Notes under the pieces: model-generated
Told to the model about the DNA's origin: nothing
The model's database searches: none
The model's input: only the letters and a program-made list of their open reading frames with translations
Translations under genes and position numbers: made by a program
Shown here: positions 16,593 through 24,352 of the stretch, piece by piece
How positions within the stretch are numbered: the first letter of the stretch is position 1
Layout: each line of letters begins with the position of its first letter
Assembly: GCF_041927875.1 (NCBI RefSeq)
Contig: NZ_JBHFHN010000008.1
Direction: 5' to 3' (one strand)
From: Paracoccus sp041927875
Lineage (GTDB): Bacteria; Pseudomonadota; Alphaproteobacteria; Rhodobacterales; Rhodobacteraceae
DNA: 64,000 nucleotides

Positions 16593-17639
16593 ATGACCCA
16601 AGCCAATCAGCCGCTGACCTATGCCGCCGCCGGTGTCGATATCGACGCGGGCAATGAACTGGTCGAACGCATCAAGCCCGCCGCCAAGGCCAGCGCCCGG
16701 TCCGGGGTGATGTCGGGGCTTGGCGGCTTTGGCGCGCTGTTCGACCTGAAGGCCGCGGGCTACACCGATCCGATTCTGGTGGCCGCCACCGACGGCGTGG
16801 GCACCAAGCTGCGCATCGCCATCGACACCGGCATCGTCGACACGATCGGCGTCGATCTGGTCGCCATGTGCGTGAACGATCTGGTCTGTCAGGGCGCGGA
16901 ACCGCTGTTCTTTCTGGACTACTTCGCCACCGGCAAGCTAGAACTGGACCAGGCGACCGCGATCATCACCGGCATTGCCGGGGCCTGCCGCGACAGCGGT
17001 TGCGCGCTGATCGGCGGCGAGACGGCGGAAATGCCGGGCATGTATCACGGCGGCGATTTCGATCTGGCCGGTTTTGCCGTCGGCGCGATGGAGCGCGGCG
17101 CGGACCTGCCCAAGGGCGTAGTGGCGGGCGATGTGCTGTTGGCGCTGGCCTCGGACGGGGTGCATTCCAACGGCTATTCACTGGTGCGCAAGATCGTCGA
17201 TCGCGCGGGCCTTGGCTGGGATTCGCCCGCGCCCTTTGCCGATGCCACGGTGGGGCAGGCGCTGTTGGCCCCGACGCGGCTTTATGTCAAACCGGTGTTG
17301 GCCGCGCGCGATGCCGGGGGGCTGCACGCCGCCGCCCATATCACCGGCGGCGGCCTGACCGAGAACCTGCCCCGCGTCCTGCCCGAGGGCTTGGGCGCCG
17401 AGATCGACCTGACCACTTGGCGCCTGCCGCCGGTCTTCCGCTGGCTGGCCGATACGGCGGGCCTGTCGCAGGGTGAGCTGCTCAAGACCTTCAACGCTGG
17501 CCAAGGCATGATCCTGGCCGTCGCCGCCGACCGGGCCGAGGCGCTGGCCGTGCTGCTGACCGACATGGGCGAGACCGTCACCCGCATCGGCACGATCACC
17601 CCCGGCGAGGGCGTGCGTTACGCCGGCGAACTGGCATGA
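16593..17639 (+). CDS. purM: phosphoribosylformylglycinamidine cyclo-ligase
   Basis: Fifth step of purine synthesis: ATP-dependent ring closure of FGAM to AIR. 348 aa, as usual. Family blocks: ATDGVGTKLRIA, DLVAMCVNDLVCQGAEPLFF, LIGGETAEMPGMY, and LLALASDGVHSNGYSLVRKI. C-terminal FNAGQGMILAV is typical. The ATG start gives the conserved YAAAGVDIDAGN opening. It overlaps purN by 4 bp. Confidence 0.97.
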   Translation: MTQANQPLTYAAAGVDIDAGNELVERIKPAAKASARSGVMSGLGGFGALFDLKAAGYTDPILVAATDGVGTKLRIAIDTGIVDTIGVDLVAMCVNDLVCQGAEPLFFLDYFATGKLELDQATAIITGIAGACRDSGCALIGGETAEMPGMYHGGDFDLAGFAVGAMERGADLPKGVVAGDVLLALASDGVHSNGYSLVRKIVDRAGLGWDSPAPFADATVGQALLAPTRLYVKPVLAARDAGGLHAAAHITGGGLTENLPRVLPEGLGAEIDLTTWRLPPVFRWLADTAGLSQGELLKTFNAGQGMILAVAADRAEALAVLLTDMGETVTRIGTITPGEGVRYAGELA

Positions 17640-18253
17640 GCGACTGGCACCACAAGGGCACCAATGTCGTCATCCTGATTTCGGGTGGCGGGTCCAACAT
17701 GGTCAAGCTGGTCGAGTCGCTGCACGGCGATCATCCGGCCCGGTGCGCGCTGGTGCTGTCGAATAACCCCGGCGCGGGCGGGCTGGCCTTGGCGCATGAA
17801 TTGCGCGTCGCCAATGCCGCGCTGGATCACCGCCTCTTTGGCAAGGATCGCGCCGCATTCGAGGCCGCACTGGCCGAATACATCGACGTGGCCGAGCCGG
17901 ATGTGATTTGCCTTGCAGGCTTCATGCGCATCCTGACGCCCGATTTCGTGCGCCGCTATCAAGGGCGGATGCTGAACATCCACCCGTCGCTTTTGCCGAA
18001 ATATCCGGGGCTTGACACCCATGCCCGCGCGCTGGCGGCGGGCGACCGGATCGCCGGGGCGACGGTCCATCTGGTCACCGAGGAACTGGACAATGGCCCG
18101 ATCCTGGGTCAGGTCCGCGTGCCGATCCTGCCCGACGATACCGAAGCCACGCTGGCCGCGCGGGTGCTGCGCGGCGAACATATGCTGTATCCGCAGGTGC
18201 TGCGCCGCTTTGTCGAGGGCAACACCGACCGACTGGAGCTTGACCTGACGTGA
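17636..18253 (+). CDS. purN: phosphoribosylglycinamide formyltransferase
   Basis: Formyl-THF-dependent GART, third step of purine synthesis; 205 aa. Phosphate-binding ISGGGSNM near the N-terminus; the folate and catalytic region LAGFMRILTPDFV..MLNIHPSLLPKYPGLDTHARAL contains the Asn-His pair; GATVHLVTEELDNGPIL holds the catalytic Asp. Coupled to purM (ATGA) and to ispG (GTGA). Confidence 0.97.
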   Translation: MSDWHHKGTNVVILISGGGSNMVKLVESLHGDHPARCALVLSNNPGAGGLALAHELRVANAALDHRLFGKDRAAFEAALAEYIDVAEPDVICLAGFMRILTPDFVRRYQGRMLNIHPSLLPKYPGLDTHARALAAGDRIAGATVHLVTEELDNGPILGQVRVPILPDDTEATLAARVLRGEHMLYPQVLRRFVEGNTDRLELDLT

Positions 18254-19365
18254 CCCACAATCCGATCCGTCCCTGGCGCAATATCGACCGGCGGGTGTCG
18301 CGCCGGATCATGGTCGGGTCGGTGCCGGTGGGCGGCGACGCGCCGATCAGCGTTCAGACCATGACCAACACCGACACGTCGGATGTGCGCGCCACGCTGG
18401 ATCAGGTGATCCGCGCCGCCGATGTGGGCGCCGATATCGTGCGCGTCAGCACCCCCGATGAGGCCTCGACCCGCGCCCTGCGCGAGATCGTGCGCGAAAG
18501 CCCGGTGCCGATCGTGGCCGACATCCATTTCCATTACAAACGCGCGATCGAGGCGGCCGAGGCGGGCGCGGCCTGCCTGCGCATCAACCCCGGCAATATC
18601 GGCGATGCCGCCCGCGTGCGCGAGGTGGTCAAGGCCGCCCGCGATCACGGCTGTTCGATCCGCATCGGCGTGAATGCAGGTTCGCTGGAAAAGCACCTGC
18701 TGGAGAAATATGGCGAGCCGTGCCCCGACGCGATGGTGGAAAGTGGTCTGGATCACATCAAGCTGTTGCAGGACAACGATTTTCACGAGTTTAAGATCAG
18801 CGTGAAGGCCAGCGATGTGTTCCTTGCCGCGGCCGCCTACAGCCAACTGGCCGAGGCCACCGACGCGCCGATCCATCTGGGCATCACCGAGGCCGGCGGG
18901 CTGATGGCGGGCACGGTCAAATCGGCCGTCGGCATGGGCAGCCTGCTGTGGGCGGGCATCGGTGACACGATCCGCGTCAGCCTGTCGGCGGACCCGGTCG
19001 AGGAGGTCAAGGCCGGTTTCGAGATCCTGAAATCGCTGGGCCTGCGCACCCGCGGGGTGCAGATCATCTCGTGCCCGTCCTGCGCGCGGCAGGGGTTCGA
19101 CGTCATCAAGACCGTCGAAATCCTGGAAAAGCGGCTGGAACATATCAAGACGCCGATGAGCCTGTCGATCATCGGTTGCGTCGTGAACGGGCCGGGTGAG
19201 GCCTTGATGACCGACATCGGCTTTACCGGCGGCGGGGCTGGGTCGGGCATGGTCTATCTGGCCGGCAAGCAGGATCACAAGCTGGGCAACGAGGCCATGG
19301 TCGATCACATCGTCGAACTGGTCGAGGCCCGCGCCGCCGCCATCGAGGCCGCGAAGACCGAGTAG
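18250..19365 (+). CDS. ispG: 4-hydroxy-3-methylbut-2-enyl diphosphate synthase (IspG/GcpE)
   Basis: Penultimate step of the MEP isoprenoid pathway; converts MEcPP to HMBPP with a [4Fe-4S] cluster. 371 aa with a GTG start. TIM-barrel N-domain (SVPVGGDAPISVQTMTNTDT, ADIHFHYKRAIE) then the cluster ligands: CPSC near residue 277, the third Cys in IIGCVVNGPGE, and the downstream Glu. Starts inside the purN stop codon. The purN-ispG coupling is unusual enough to note, since the pathways are unrelated. Confidence 0.96.
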   Translation: MTHNPIRPWRNIDRRVSRRIMVGSVPVGGDAPISVQTMTNTDTSDVRATLDQVIRAADVGADIVRVSTPDEASTRALREIVRESPVPIVADIHFHYKRAIEAAEAGAACLRINPGNIGDAARVREVVKAARDHGCSIRIGVNAGSLEKHLLEKYGEPCPDAMVESGLDHIKLLQDNDFHEFKISVKASDVFLAAAAYSQLAEATDAPIHLGITEAGGLMAGTVKSAVGMGSLLWAGIGDTIRVSLSADPVEEVKAGFEILKSLGLRTRGVQIISCPSCARQGFDVIKTVEILEKRLEHIKTPMSLSIIGCVVNGPGEALMTDIGFTGGGAGSGMVYLAGKQDHKLGNEAMVDHIVELVEARAAAIEAAKTE

Positions 19366-19378
19366 GGGGCGATTTCGG

Positions 19379-19403
19379 GGAACCATCGCGCCAGCGCCGG
19401 GTT
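19379..19403 (+). promoter_or_regulatory. EcfG-like promoter (GGAAC-N17-GTT)
   Basis: GGAAC at 19379-19383 and GTT at 19401-19403 with a 17-bp spacer match the alphaproteobacterial general-stress sigma consensus. It lies 31 bp before a small protein gene with a strong ribosome site and upstream of the baeRF-like gene. Chance occurrence is possible in a 64-kb GC-rich window. Confidence 0.4.
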
Positions 19404-19434
19404 GTGTCATCGAACACAGCCCAAGGAGGATCGC

Positions 19435-19605
19435 ATGGCACCCCATAACCCCGCCCGCTACGACCCTGTTGAGCACGTCACCCGTGACGAGGCCGAAAAG
19501 AACAAGCGTCGCCTGACCGAGAAAGAGGCCGCCCACGCCCCCGAGGGCAAGCAGTCGATCCCCGACGACACGGCCGATGCCGACGAGCCGTCGAAAGACG
19601 ACTGA
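19435..19605 (+). CDS. small acidic, polar protein, unknown function
   Basis: 56 aa, no hydrophobic segment. Highly charged throughout (RDEAEKNKRRLTEKEAAHA in the middle, DDTADADEPSKDD at the end), so probably disordered or a small helical protein. An AAGGAGGA ribosome site 5 bp before the ATG fixes the start and supports expression. It has the look of small stress-linked hydrophilic proteins, and an EcfG-like promoter motif sits upstream, but the function is not recognisable. Confidence 0.6.
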   Translation: MAPHNPARYDPVEHVTRDEAEKNKRRLTEKEAAHAPEGKQSIPDDTADADEPSKDD

Positions 19606-19685
19606 CCTTTTTCATCCTGTTTTCATGCCGATTTCGCGGTGGCCGATCCCGGCCATCCGTATCGTTTTACCCATAAAGGACGCCC

Positions 19686-20807
19686 ATGCTGCATCTTGAT
19701 ATCCCGACCCGCGACCAGATCAACCGCCTGACAGCCGCCCGCGCCGAGCCGTCGGTGACGATCTATCTGCCGACCACGCCGCTGACCCAGCATATCGACC
19801 AGTCGCGGATCGAGCTGAAGAACCTGCGCAAGGAAGCGGTCGAGCAGTTGCAGGCGGCAGGTGTGGACAAGCGCGCGATCTGGCCGATCGAGGAGCAGAT
19901 CGAGGCGATCGAGGAGGACGACGATTTCTGGACCCATCAGGCGCACAGCCTGGCCGTGCTGGTCACGCCGGAAAAGATCCGCACCTTCCGGCTGGCGAAC
20001 AAGCTTGAGGCCTCGGTCCATGTGTCGGACCGGTTCCACCTGAAGCCGCTGCTGCGCGCGACGACCTTTGGCAACAACGCCTATGTGCTGGCTTTGGCCG
20101 AAGGCGGCATCCGGCTGATCGACGTGCCCGCCCAAGGCGAGGCGACCGAGGTGCGCGTGCCCGACATGCCCAAGGATGCCTATGACGCGCTGGGCACCAC
20201 CACGCTGAACGACCGCGCCCATTCGCGCCGTCAAGTCGGCGACGAAGGTAAGAACATGCGCCTGCGCCAATATGTGCGCATCGTCGATCAGGCGCTGATG
20301 AAGGTGCTGCGTCATTCGGAACGCCCGCTGATCCTGGCGGCGGCGGACCCGCTGGAAAACCTGTTCCGCGCGGCGGCCAGCTATGACCATCTGGCGCCGC
20401 GTTCGATCGAGGGCAACCCCGAGCACAAATCGCCCGCCGAACTGGCCGAGGCCGCGCGCCCGATCCTGACCAAGGTGCAGGCCGCCGAGGTCGAGGACGT
20501 CCGCGCGCTTTACGCCGAACGCGCCAGTGCCAGCCGCGCCACCACCGACCTGTCGACGATCGCGCGCGCGGCCACCCATGGCGCGGTCGAGGCGCTGATG
20601 TTTGACATCGACGCGGTGACGCCCGGCACGATCGACGATGACGGCGTGATCCAGATCGATGACCGTGACGATGCCCATAACTATGGTATCGGCGATGAGA
20701 TCGTGGCCCGTGCGATGAACAGCGGCGCGCGCATCATCGCGGTGCGCAAGGACGACCTGCCGGGCGGCGACAGCGGTCTCGCCGCGATCCTGCGCTGGCC
20801 GGTCTGA
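19686..20807 (+). CDS. baeRF-family (archaeo-eukaryotic release-factor-like) protein
   Basis: 373 aa cytoplasmic protein. The opening TIYLPTT and the ordered alternation of VLVTPEKIRTFRLAN, LPLLR-like strand, YVLALAEGGIRLID, then RQYVRIVDQALMKVL and the C-terminal GAVEALMFDID..GARIIAVRKDDLP resemble the bacterial proteins related to eRF1 domain 2/3, often placed near ribosome-hibernation or stress genes. No GGQ motif is present, so peptide release is not expected. It follows the small acidic protein by 80 bp and ends at a strong terminator. Confidence 0.68.
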   Translation: MLHLDIPTRDQINRLTAARAEPSVTIYLPTTPLTQHIDQSRIELKNLRKEAVEQLQAAGVDKRAIWPIEEQIEAIEEDDDFWTHQAHSLAVLVTPEKIRTFRLANKLEASVHVSDRFHLKPLLRATTFGNNAYVLALAEGGIRLIDVPAQGEATEVRVPDMPKDAYDALGTTTLNDRAHSRRQVGDEGKNMRLRQYVRIVDQALMKVLRHSERPLILAAADPLENLFRAAASYDHLAPRSIEGNPEHKSPAELAEAARPILTKVQAAEVEDVRALYAERASASRATTDLSTIARAATHGAVEALMFDIDAVTPGTIDDDGVIQIDDRDDAHNYGIGDEIVARAMNSGARIIAVRKDDLPGGDSGLAAILRWPV

Positions 20808-20825
20808 TCCGCCCCGAACCATGAC

Positions 20826-20859
20826 AAAGGCCGCGCAGCACCCGCTGCGCGGCCTTTTT
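20826..20859. terminator. bidirectional intrinsic terminator
   Basis: AAA-GGCCGCGCAGC-ACCC-GCTGCGCGGCC-TTTTT: an 11-bp perfect stem with A-tract and T-tract, placed between two convergent genes so that it can serve both. Confidence 0.9.
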
Positions 20860-20876
20860 CGTGTCGAAAGCGTCGC

Positions 20877-21644
20877 TTAGCCGCGGGTCTGCGCGACGGC
20901 GGCCTGCATCCCGTCCAGCGGCAGGTAGCCGCGCAGCAACTGCCCGCCCATCTTGCCGTCGACCTTTTTGCCGATGGCAAAGGCCGGGGTGCCTTGAATG
21001 CGCATCCGTTCGGCCAGTTGGCGGTTGGCGCGCAGCACGGCGGTCACGGCTTCCTCGTTCATGCGCTGGATCAGCGCCTGCGCGTCATGACCCAGATCGC
21101 CCGCCAGCCGCGTCAGCGTGTCCAGCGTCACATCGCCGCGCAGGGTGATCAGCGCCTCATGGGCCTTTGCATAGGCCTCATCCCCGTGCAGTTGCTTGAC
21201 GGCGACGGCAAAGCGCGCGGCCTGTTCGGATTGCGCGCCCAGGATCGGGAAGTCCTTCAGGATCAGGCGGATCTTGCCATCCTTTTCAATCAGTTGGCTG
21301 ACTTCATCATGGGCCTTGCGGCAATAGGTGCATTTGTAGTCGACGAACTCGACAAGGGTGATGTCGCCGTCCGGGTTGCCGCCGACCCAGCTATGGCCAT
21401 CGTTGAACAGATCCTCGGCATTGGTGGCGACGATCACCTTGTCATCCTCGACCTGCTGGGCGACCTGGCGTTCCTCAAGCACGGTGATCGCCTCGACCAG
21501 CACCTGCGGGTTTTCCATCAGATAGGCTTTGACCGCATCGCCAAAGGCGGCCTTTTCGGTGTCGGACATGGCCGAAATGTCAAAGGCGGCGGCGGGGTTG
21601 GCCAAAGCGGCGGCAAGGGTAAAAGCGGGCAGGGTGCGGCGCAT
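20877..21644 (-). CDS. DsbA-family periplasmic thiol oxidoreductase
   Basis: 255 aa, exported (MRRTLPAFTLAAALANPAAA signal peptide, cleavage near residue 20). Thioredoxin fold with an active-site CTYC (Cys105, Cys108) in FVDYKCTYC, the helical insertion, and the cis-Pro region GTPAFAIGKK. The N-terminal extension before the fold (about 80 residues with a MENPQVLVEAI segment) is typical of the Com1/ScsC-like DsbA group. Probably forms or isomerises disulfides in the periplasm. ATG chosen at the signal peptide. Divergent from the aminotransferase. Confidence 0.88.
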   Translation of the reverse strand: MRRTLPAFTLAAALANPAAAFDISAMSDTEKAAFGDAVKAYLMENPQVLVEAITVLEERQVAQQVEDDKVIVATNAEDLFNDGHSWVGGNPDGDITLVEFVDYKCTYCRKAHDEVSQLIEKDGKIRLILKDFPILGAQSEQAARFAVAVKQLHGDEAYAKAHEALITLRGDVTLDTLTRLAGDLGHDAQALIQRMNEEAVTAVLRANRQLAERMRIQGTPAFAIGKKVDGKMGGQLLRGYLPLDGMQAAVAQTRG

Positions 21645-21790
21645 CGGTGTTCCTTTCGTGGGTCGGCGCGCAATGTCGGACCTTGGGCGGGGATGTGCAA
21701 GGCGCGAATGCGCGCGGGCGGCCTCACATGATCGCCAGTTGCCGCGCGGCGCGGATGATGGCACATCCCCGTCAAACAAGGGGGGTGCGG

Positions 21791-22942
21791 ATGCGTCAGT
21801 CGAACCGGGGTCAGGTCGATCCCTTCATCGTCATGGATGTGATGGAGGCCGCCCGCGCCGCCGAAGCCGCAGGCCGCCACATCATCCATATGGAGGTCGG
21901 GCAGCCCTCGACCCCCGCCCCGGCGCGCGCCCGTGCCGCGCTGGCCGCCGCGCTGGATCGGGATGCGCTGGGCTATACCGTGGCGCTTGGCCTGCCCGAA
22001 TTGCGCCAGGGCATCGCCCGGCTTTATGCGCATTGGTATGGCGTCGATCTGGACCCGGCGCGGGTGGTGGTGACGCCGGGGTCATCGGGCGCGTTCCAAC
22101 TGGCGTTTTCGGCTTTGTTTGACGCGGGTGACCGGGTGGGGCTGCCCGAACCCGGCTATCCCTCGTATCGCCAGATCCTGCGGGCGCTGTCGCTGACGCC
22201 GGTCGGCCTGCCGACCCTGCCCGAGGACCGTTACTTGCCGCGCCCCGGCGACCTGCCCGCCGATCTGGCAGGCGTCATCATCGCATCGCCCGGCAATCCG
22301 TCCGGCACGATGGCCGACCGCGACACCCTGGCCGGGCTGATCGCTGCTGCACAGGCGCAGGGTGCGGCCTTCATCAGCGACGAAATCTATCACGGCCTGC
22401 ATTACGGCGACCGCGCCGTCAGCGCGCTGGAAATCAGCGATGATGTCGTGGTCATCAACAGCTTTTCCAAATATTTCAGCATGACCGGCTGGCGGATCGG
22501 CTGGATGGTGGTGCCCGACAGCCATGTGCGGACCGTCGAGCGGCTGGCCCAGAACATGTTCATCTGCCCGCCCCATGCCAGTCAGGTCGCCGCCCTTGCC
22601 GCGCTGGGGGCCGAGGACGAGGCCGAGGCGATGCGCGCCGTCTATGCCGAGAACCGCCGCATGATGCTGGAGGGGCTGCCCGCCGCTGGTTTCACCCGCA
22701 TCGCGCCGCCGGACGGGGCGTTCTATATCTATGCCGATGTCAGCGATCTGACCGATGACAGCCGCGCCCTGGCCGCCGCAATTCTGGACCGCGCCGGGGT
22801 GGCGGTGACGCCGGGTCTGGATTTCGACCCGGTGCGCGGCCATCAGACGCTGCGTTTCTCGTATGCCCGCGCGACGGCGGACATCCGCGAGGGGCTGGCC
22901 CGCCTGACCGCCTTCATGGCCGATTTCAAGGCAGGCCGATGA
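21791..22942 (+). CDS. PLP-dependent aminotransferase, class I/II
   Basis: 383 aa, fold-type I. SPGNPSGTMAD binds the cofactor carboxylate region; DEIYHGLHYG carries the Asp and Tyr that hold PLP; the Schiff-base Lys is in NSFSKYFSMTGWRIGW; the substrate-binding Arg is in LRFSYA. Substrate is not clear (aspartate/alanine-type or N-succinyl-DAP-like). The stop overlaps the amidase start by 4 bp, so the two are coupled although functionally unrelated. Confidence 0.88.
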   Translation: MRQSNRGQVDPFIVMDVMEAARAAEAAGRHIIHMEVGQPSTPAPARARAALAAALDRDALGYTVALGLPELRQGIARLYAHWYGVDLDPARVVVTPGSSGAFQLAFSALFDAGDRVGLPEPGYPSYRQILRALSLTPVGLPTLPEDRYLPRPGDLPADLAGVIIASPGNPSGTMADRDTLAGLIAAAQAQGAAFISDEIYHGLHYGDRAVSALEISDDVVVINSFSKYFSMTGWRIGWMVVPDSHVRTVERLAQNMFICPPHASQVAALAALGAEDEAEAMRAVYAENRRMMLEGLPAAGFTRIAPPDGAFYIYADVSDLTDDSRALAAAILDRAGVAVTPGLDFDPVRGHQTLRFSYARATADIREGLARLTAFMADFKAGR

Positions 22943-24249
22943 CCGCAATCCGGGCGCTGCTGCGGCTGCTGGTGGTCGCGCTGATCACGCTGACCGCGCC
23001 GCTGGCGGCACAGGAAGCCGAGCGCGTGCCGCCGCCGATCTTCCCCACGCCCGAGGCTGGCGCGCCGCCCGCGCTGCCGAGCCCCGCCTCGCCCGCGCGG
23101 ACCACGGCCTTGGCGCGGCCCGATCTGGCGGCCAGCGGCCTTGCGCTGGATGAGGGCGGGCTGAGCCTTGCGCTGAAGCTCAGCCAGCCGGTTCCGTTTC
23201 GCAGCTTCTTTCTGGACAACCCGCCGCGGCTGGTCGTCGATTTCAACGAGGTCGATTTTTCGGGGCTGAAGCCGCAGGCGCTGCCCGGCGCGGCGCGGCT
23301 TCCGGGTCTGCGATGGGGGGCGATCCGGCCCGGCTGGTCGCGGCTGGTGGCCGAACTTGACCGGCCCTATCGGCTGGACCATGCGACGGCGCGGGCCGCC
23401 GGTGATGGTGGCGTGATCGTGTCGTTGCGGCTGGCCACGGTCGCTGCCGCCGATTTCGCCCCCGCGCCCGGCGCCGCGCAATCTGCGCTGTTCGACCTGC
23501 CCCAGCCCGAGCCGCTGCCGATCCCGCGCCGCCGCCAGTCGGGGATCGCCGCGTTGCGCGTGGTGCTGGACCCCGGCCATGGCGGCATCGACGCCGGCGC
23601 GACATATGGCGATGTGACCGAGGCTGCGCTGATGCTGTCCTTCGCGCGCGATCTGGCCGAGCAACTGATCCGCGAGGGGATCGACGTCACCCTGACCCGC
23701 GATGCCGACCAGTTCCTGTCCCTGGAGCGGCGCATGACCATCGCGCGCGAGGCGGGGGCCGATCTGTTCCTGTCGCTGCACGCCGATGCGATTTCCGAGG
23801 GTGAGGCCTCGGGCGCGACGGTCTATCTGTTCGATCCAACGAACAGCGACCGCGCTGCGGCGCAACTGGCCGCCCATCACGACCGCGCCGATCTTTTGGC
23901 CGGGCTGGATCTGGGCGGCACCGATGATGAGGTGGCGACCGTGCTGATGGATCTGGCGCGTCGCGAGACCGACCCGCGCGCGCGCCGCTTTGCCACCCAC
24001 CTGACCGGCCAGTTCGCCACGGGTGCGATCCCGATGCACAAGCGCCCGGTGCAGGGGGCGTTCTTTGCGGTGCTGAAATCGCCGGACATCCCCTCGGTGC
24101 TGCTGGAACTTGGCTTCCTCTCCTCGCCCGAGGATCGCGCCCGGCTGCTGGACCCCGACTTTCGCGCCCGCATGGCCCAGGCGATCCGCCGCGCGATCCG
24201 CGATTGGGCGATGGAGGATGCGGTCGAGGCGGCAAAACTGCGCCAATAG
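22939..24249 (+). CDS. N-acetylmuramoyl-L-alanine amidase (AmiA/B/C type) with AMIN domain
   Basis: 436 aa periplasmic zinc amidase that splits the glycan-peptide bond during cell separation. Signal peptide (residues 1-24, cleavage after PLAA), a Pro-rich linker, an AMIN domain around residues 65-165 for septal targeting, then an Amidase_3 domain. Zinc ligands are His214 in LDPGHGG, Glu228 in DVTEAAL and His281 in FLSLHADA; the catalytic Glu is in VLLELGFLS. It comes directly before the PBP1A gene, a common pairing in alphaproteobacteria. Confidence 0.94.
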   Translation: MTAIRALLRLLVVALITLTAPLAAQEAERVPPPIFPTPEAGAPPALPSPASPARTTALARPDLAASGLALDEGGLSLALKLSQPVPFRSFFLDNPPRLVVDFNEVDFSGLKPQALPGAARLPGLRWGAIRPGWSRLVAELDRPYRLDHATARAAGDGGVIVSLRLATVAAADFAPAPGAAQSALFDLPQPEPLPIPRRRQSGIAALRVVLDPGHGGIDAGATYGDVTEAALMLSFARDLAEQLIREGIDVTLTRDADQFLSLERRMTIAREAGADLFLSLHADAISEGEASGATVYLFDPTNSDRAAAQLAAHHDRADLLAGLDLGGTDDEVATVLMDLARRETDPRARRFATHLTGQFATGAIPMHKRPVQGAFFAVLKSPDIPSVLLELGFLSSPEDRARLLDPDFRARMAQAIRRAIRDWAMEDAVEAAKLRQ

Positions 24250-24294
24250 CGCGCGACGCAGCGACGGGGCCGGGTTTTTGCACGCCAAGTTGCT

Positions 24295-24323
24295 TTGACC
24301 CCCGCCGCGCCTTTGGCTAAGAG
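24295..24323 (+). promoter_or_regulatory. putative promoter of the PBP1A gene
   Basis: TTGACC and TAAGAG with a 17-bp spacer, 29 bp before the GTG start. Confidence 0.5.
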
Positions 24324-24352
24324 GGGGGCCGGTTCCCCAGCTCAGGTGCGAC

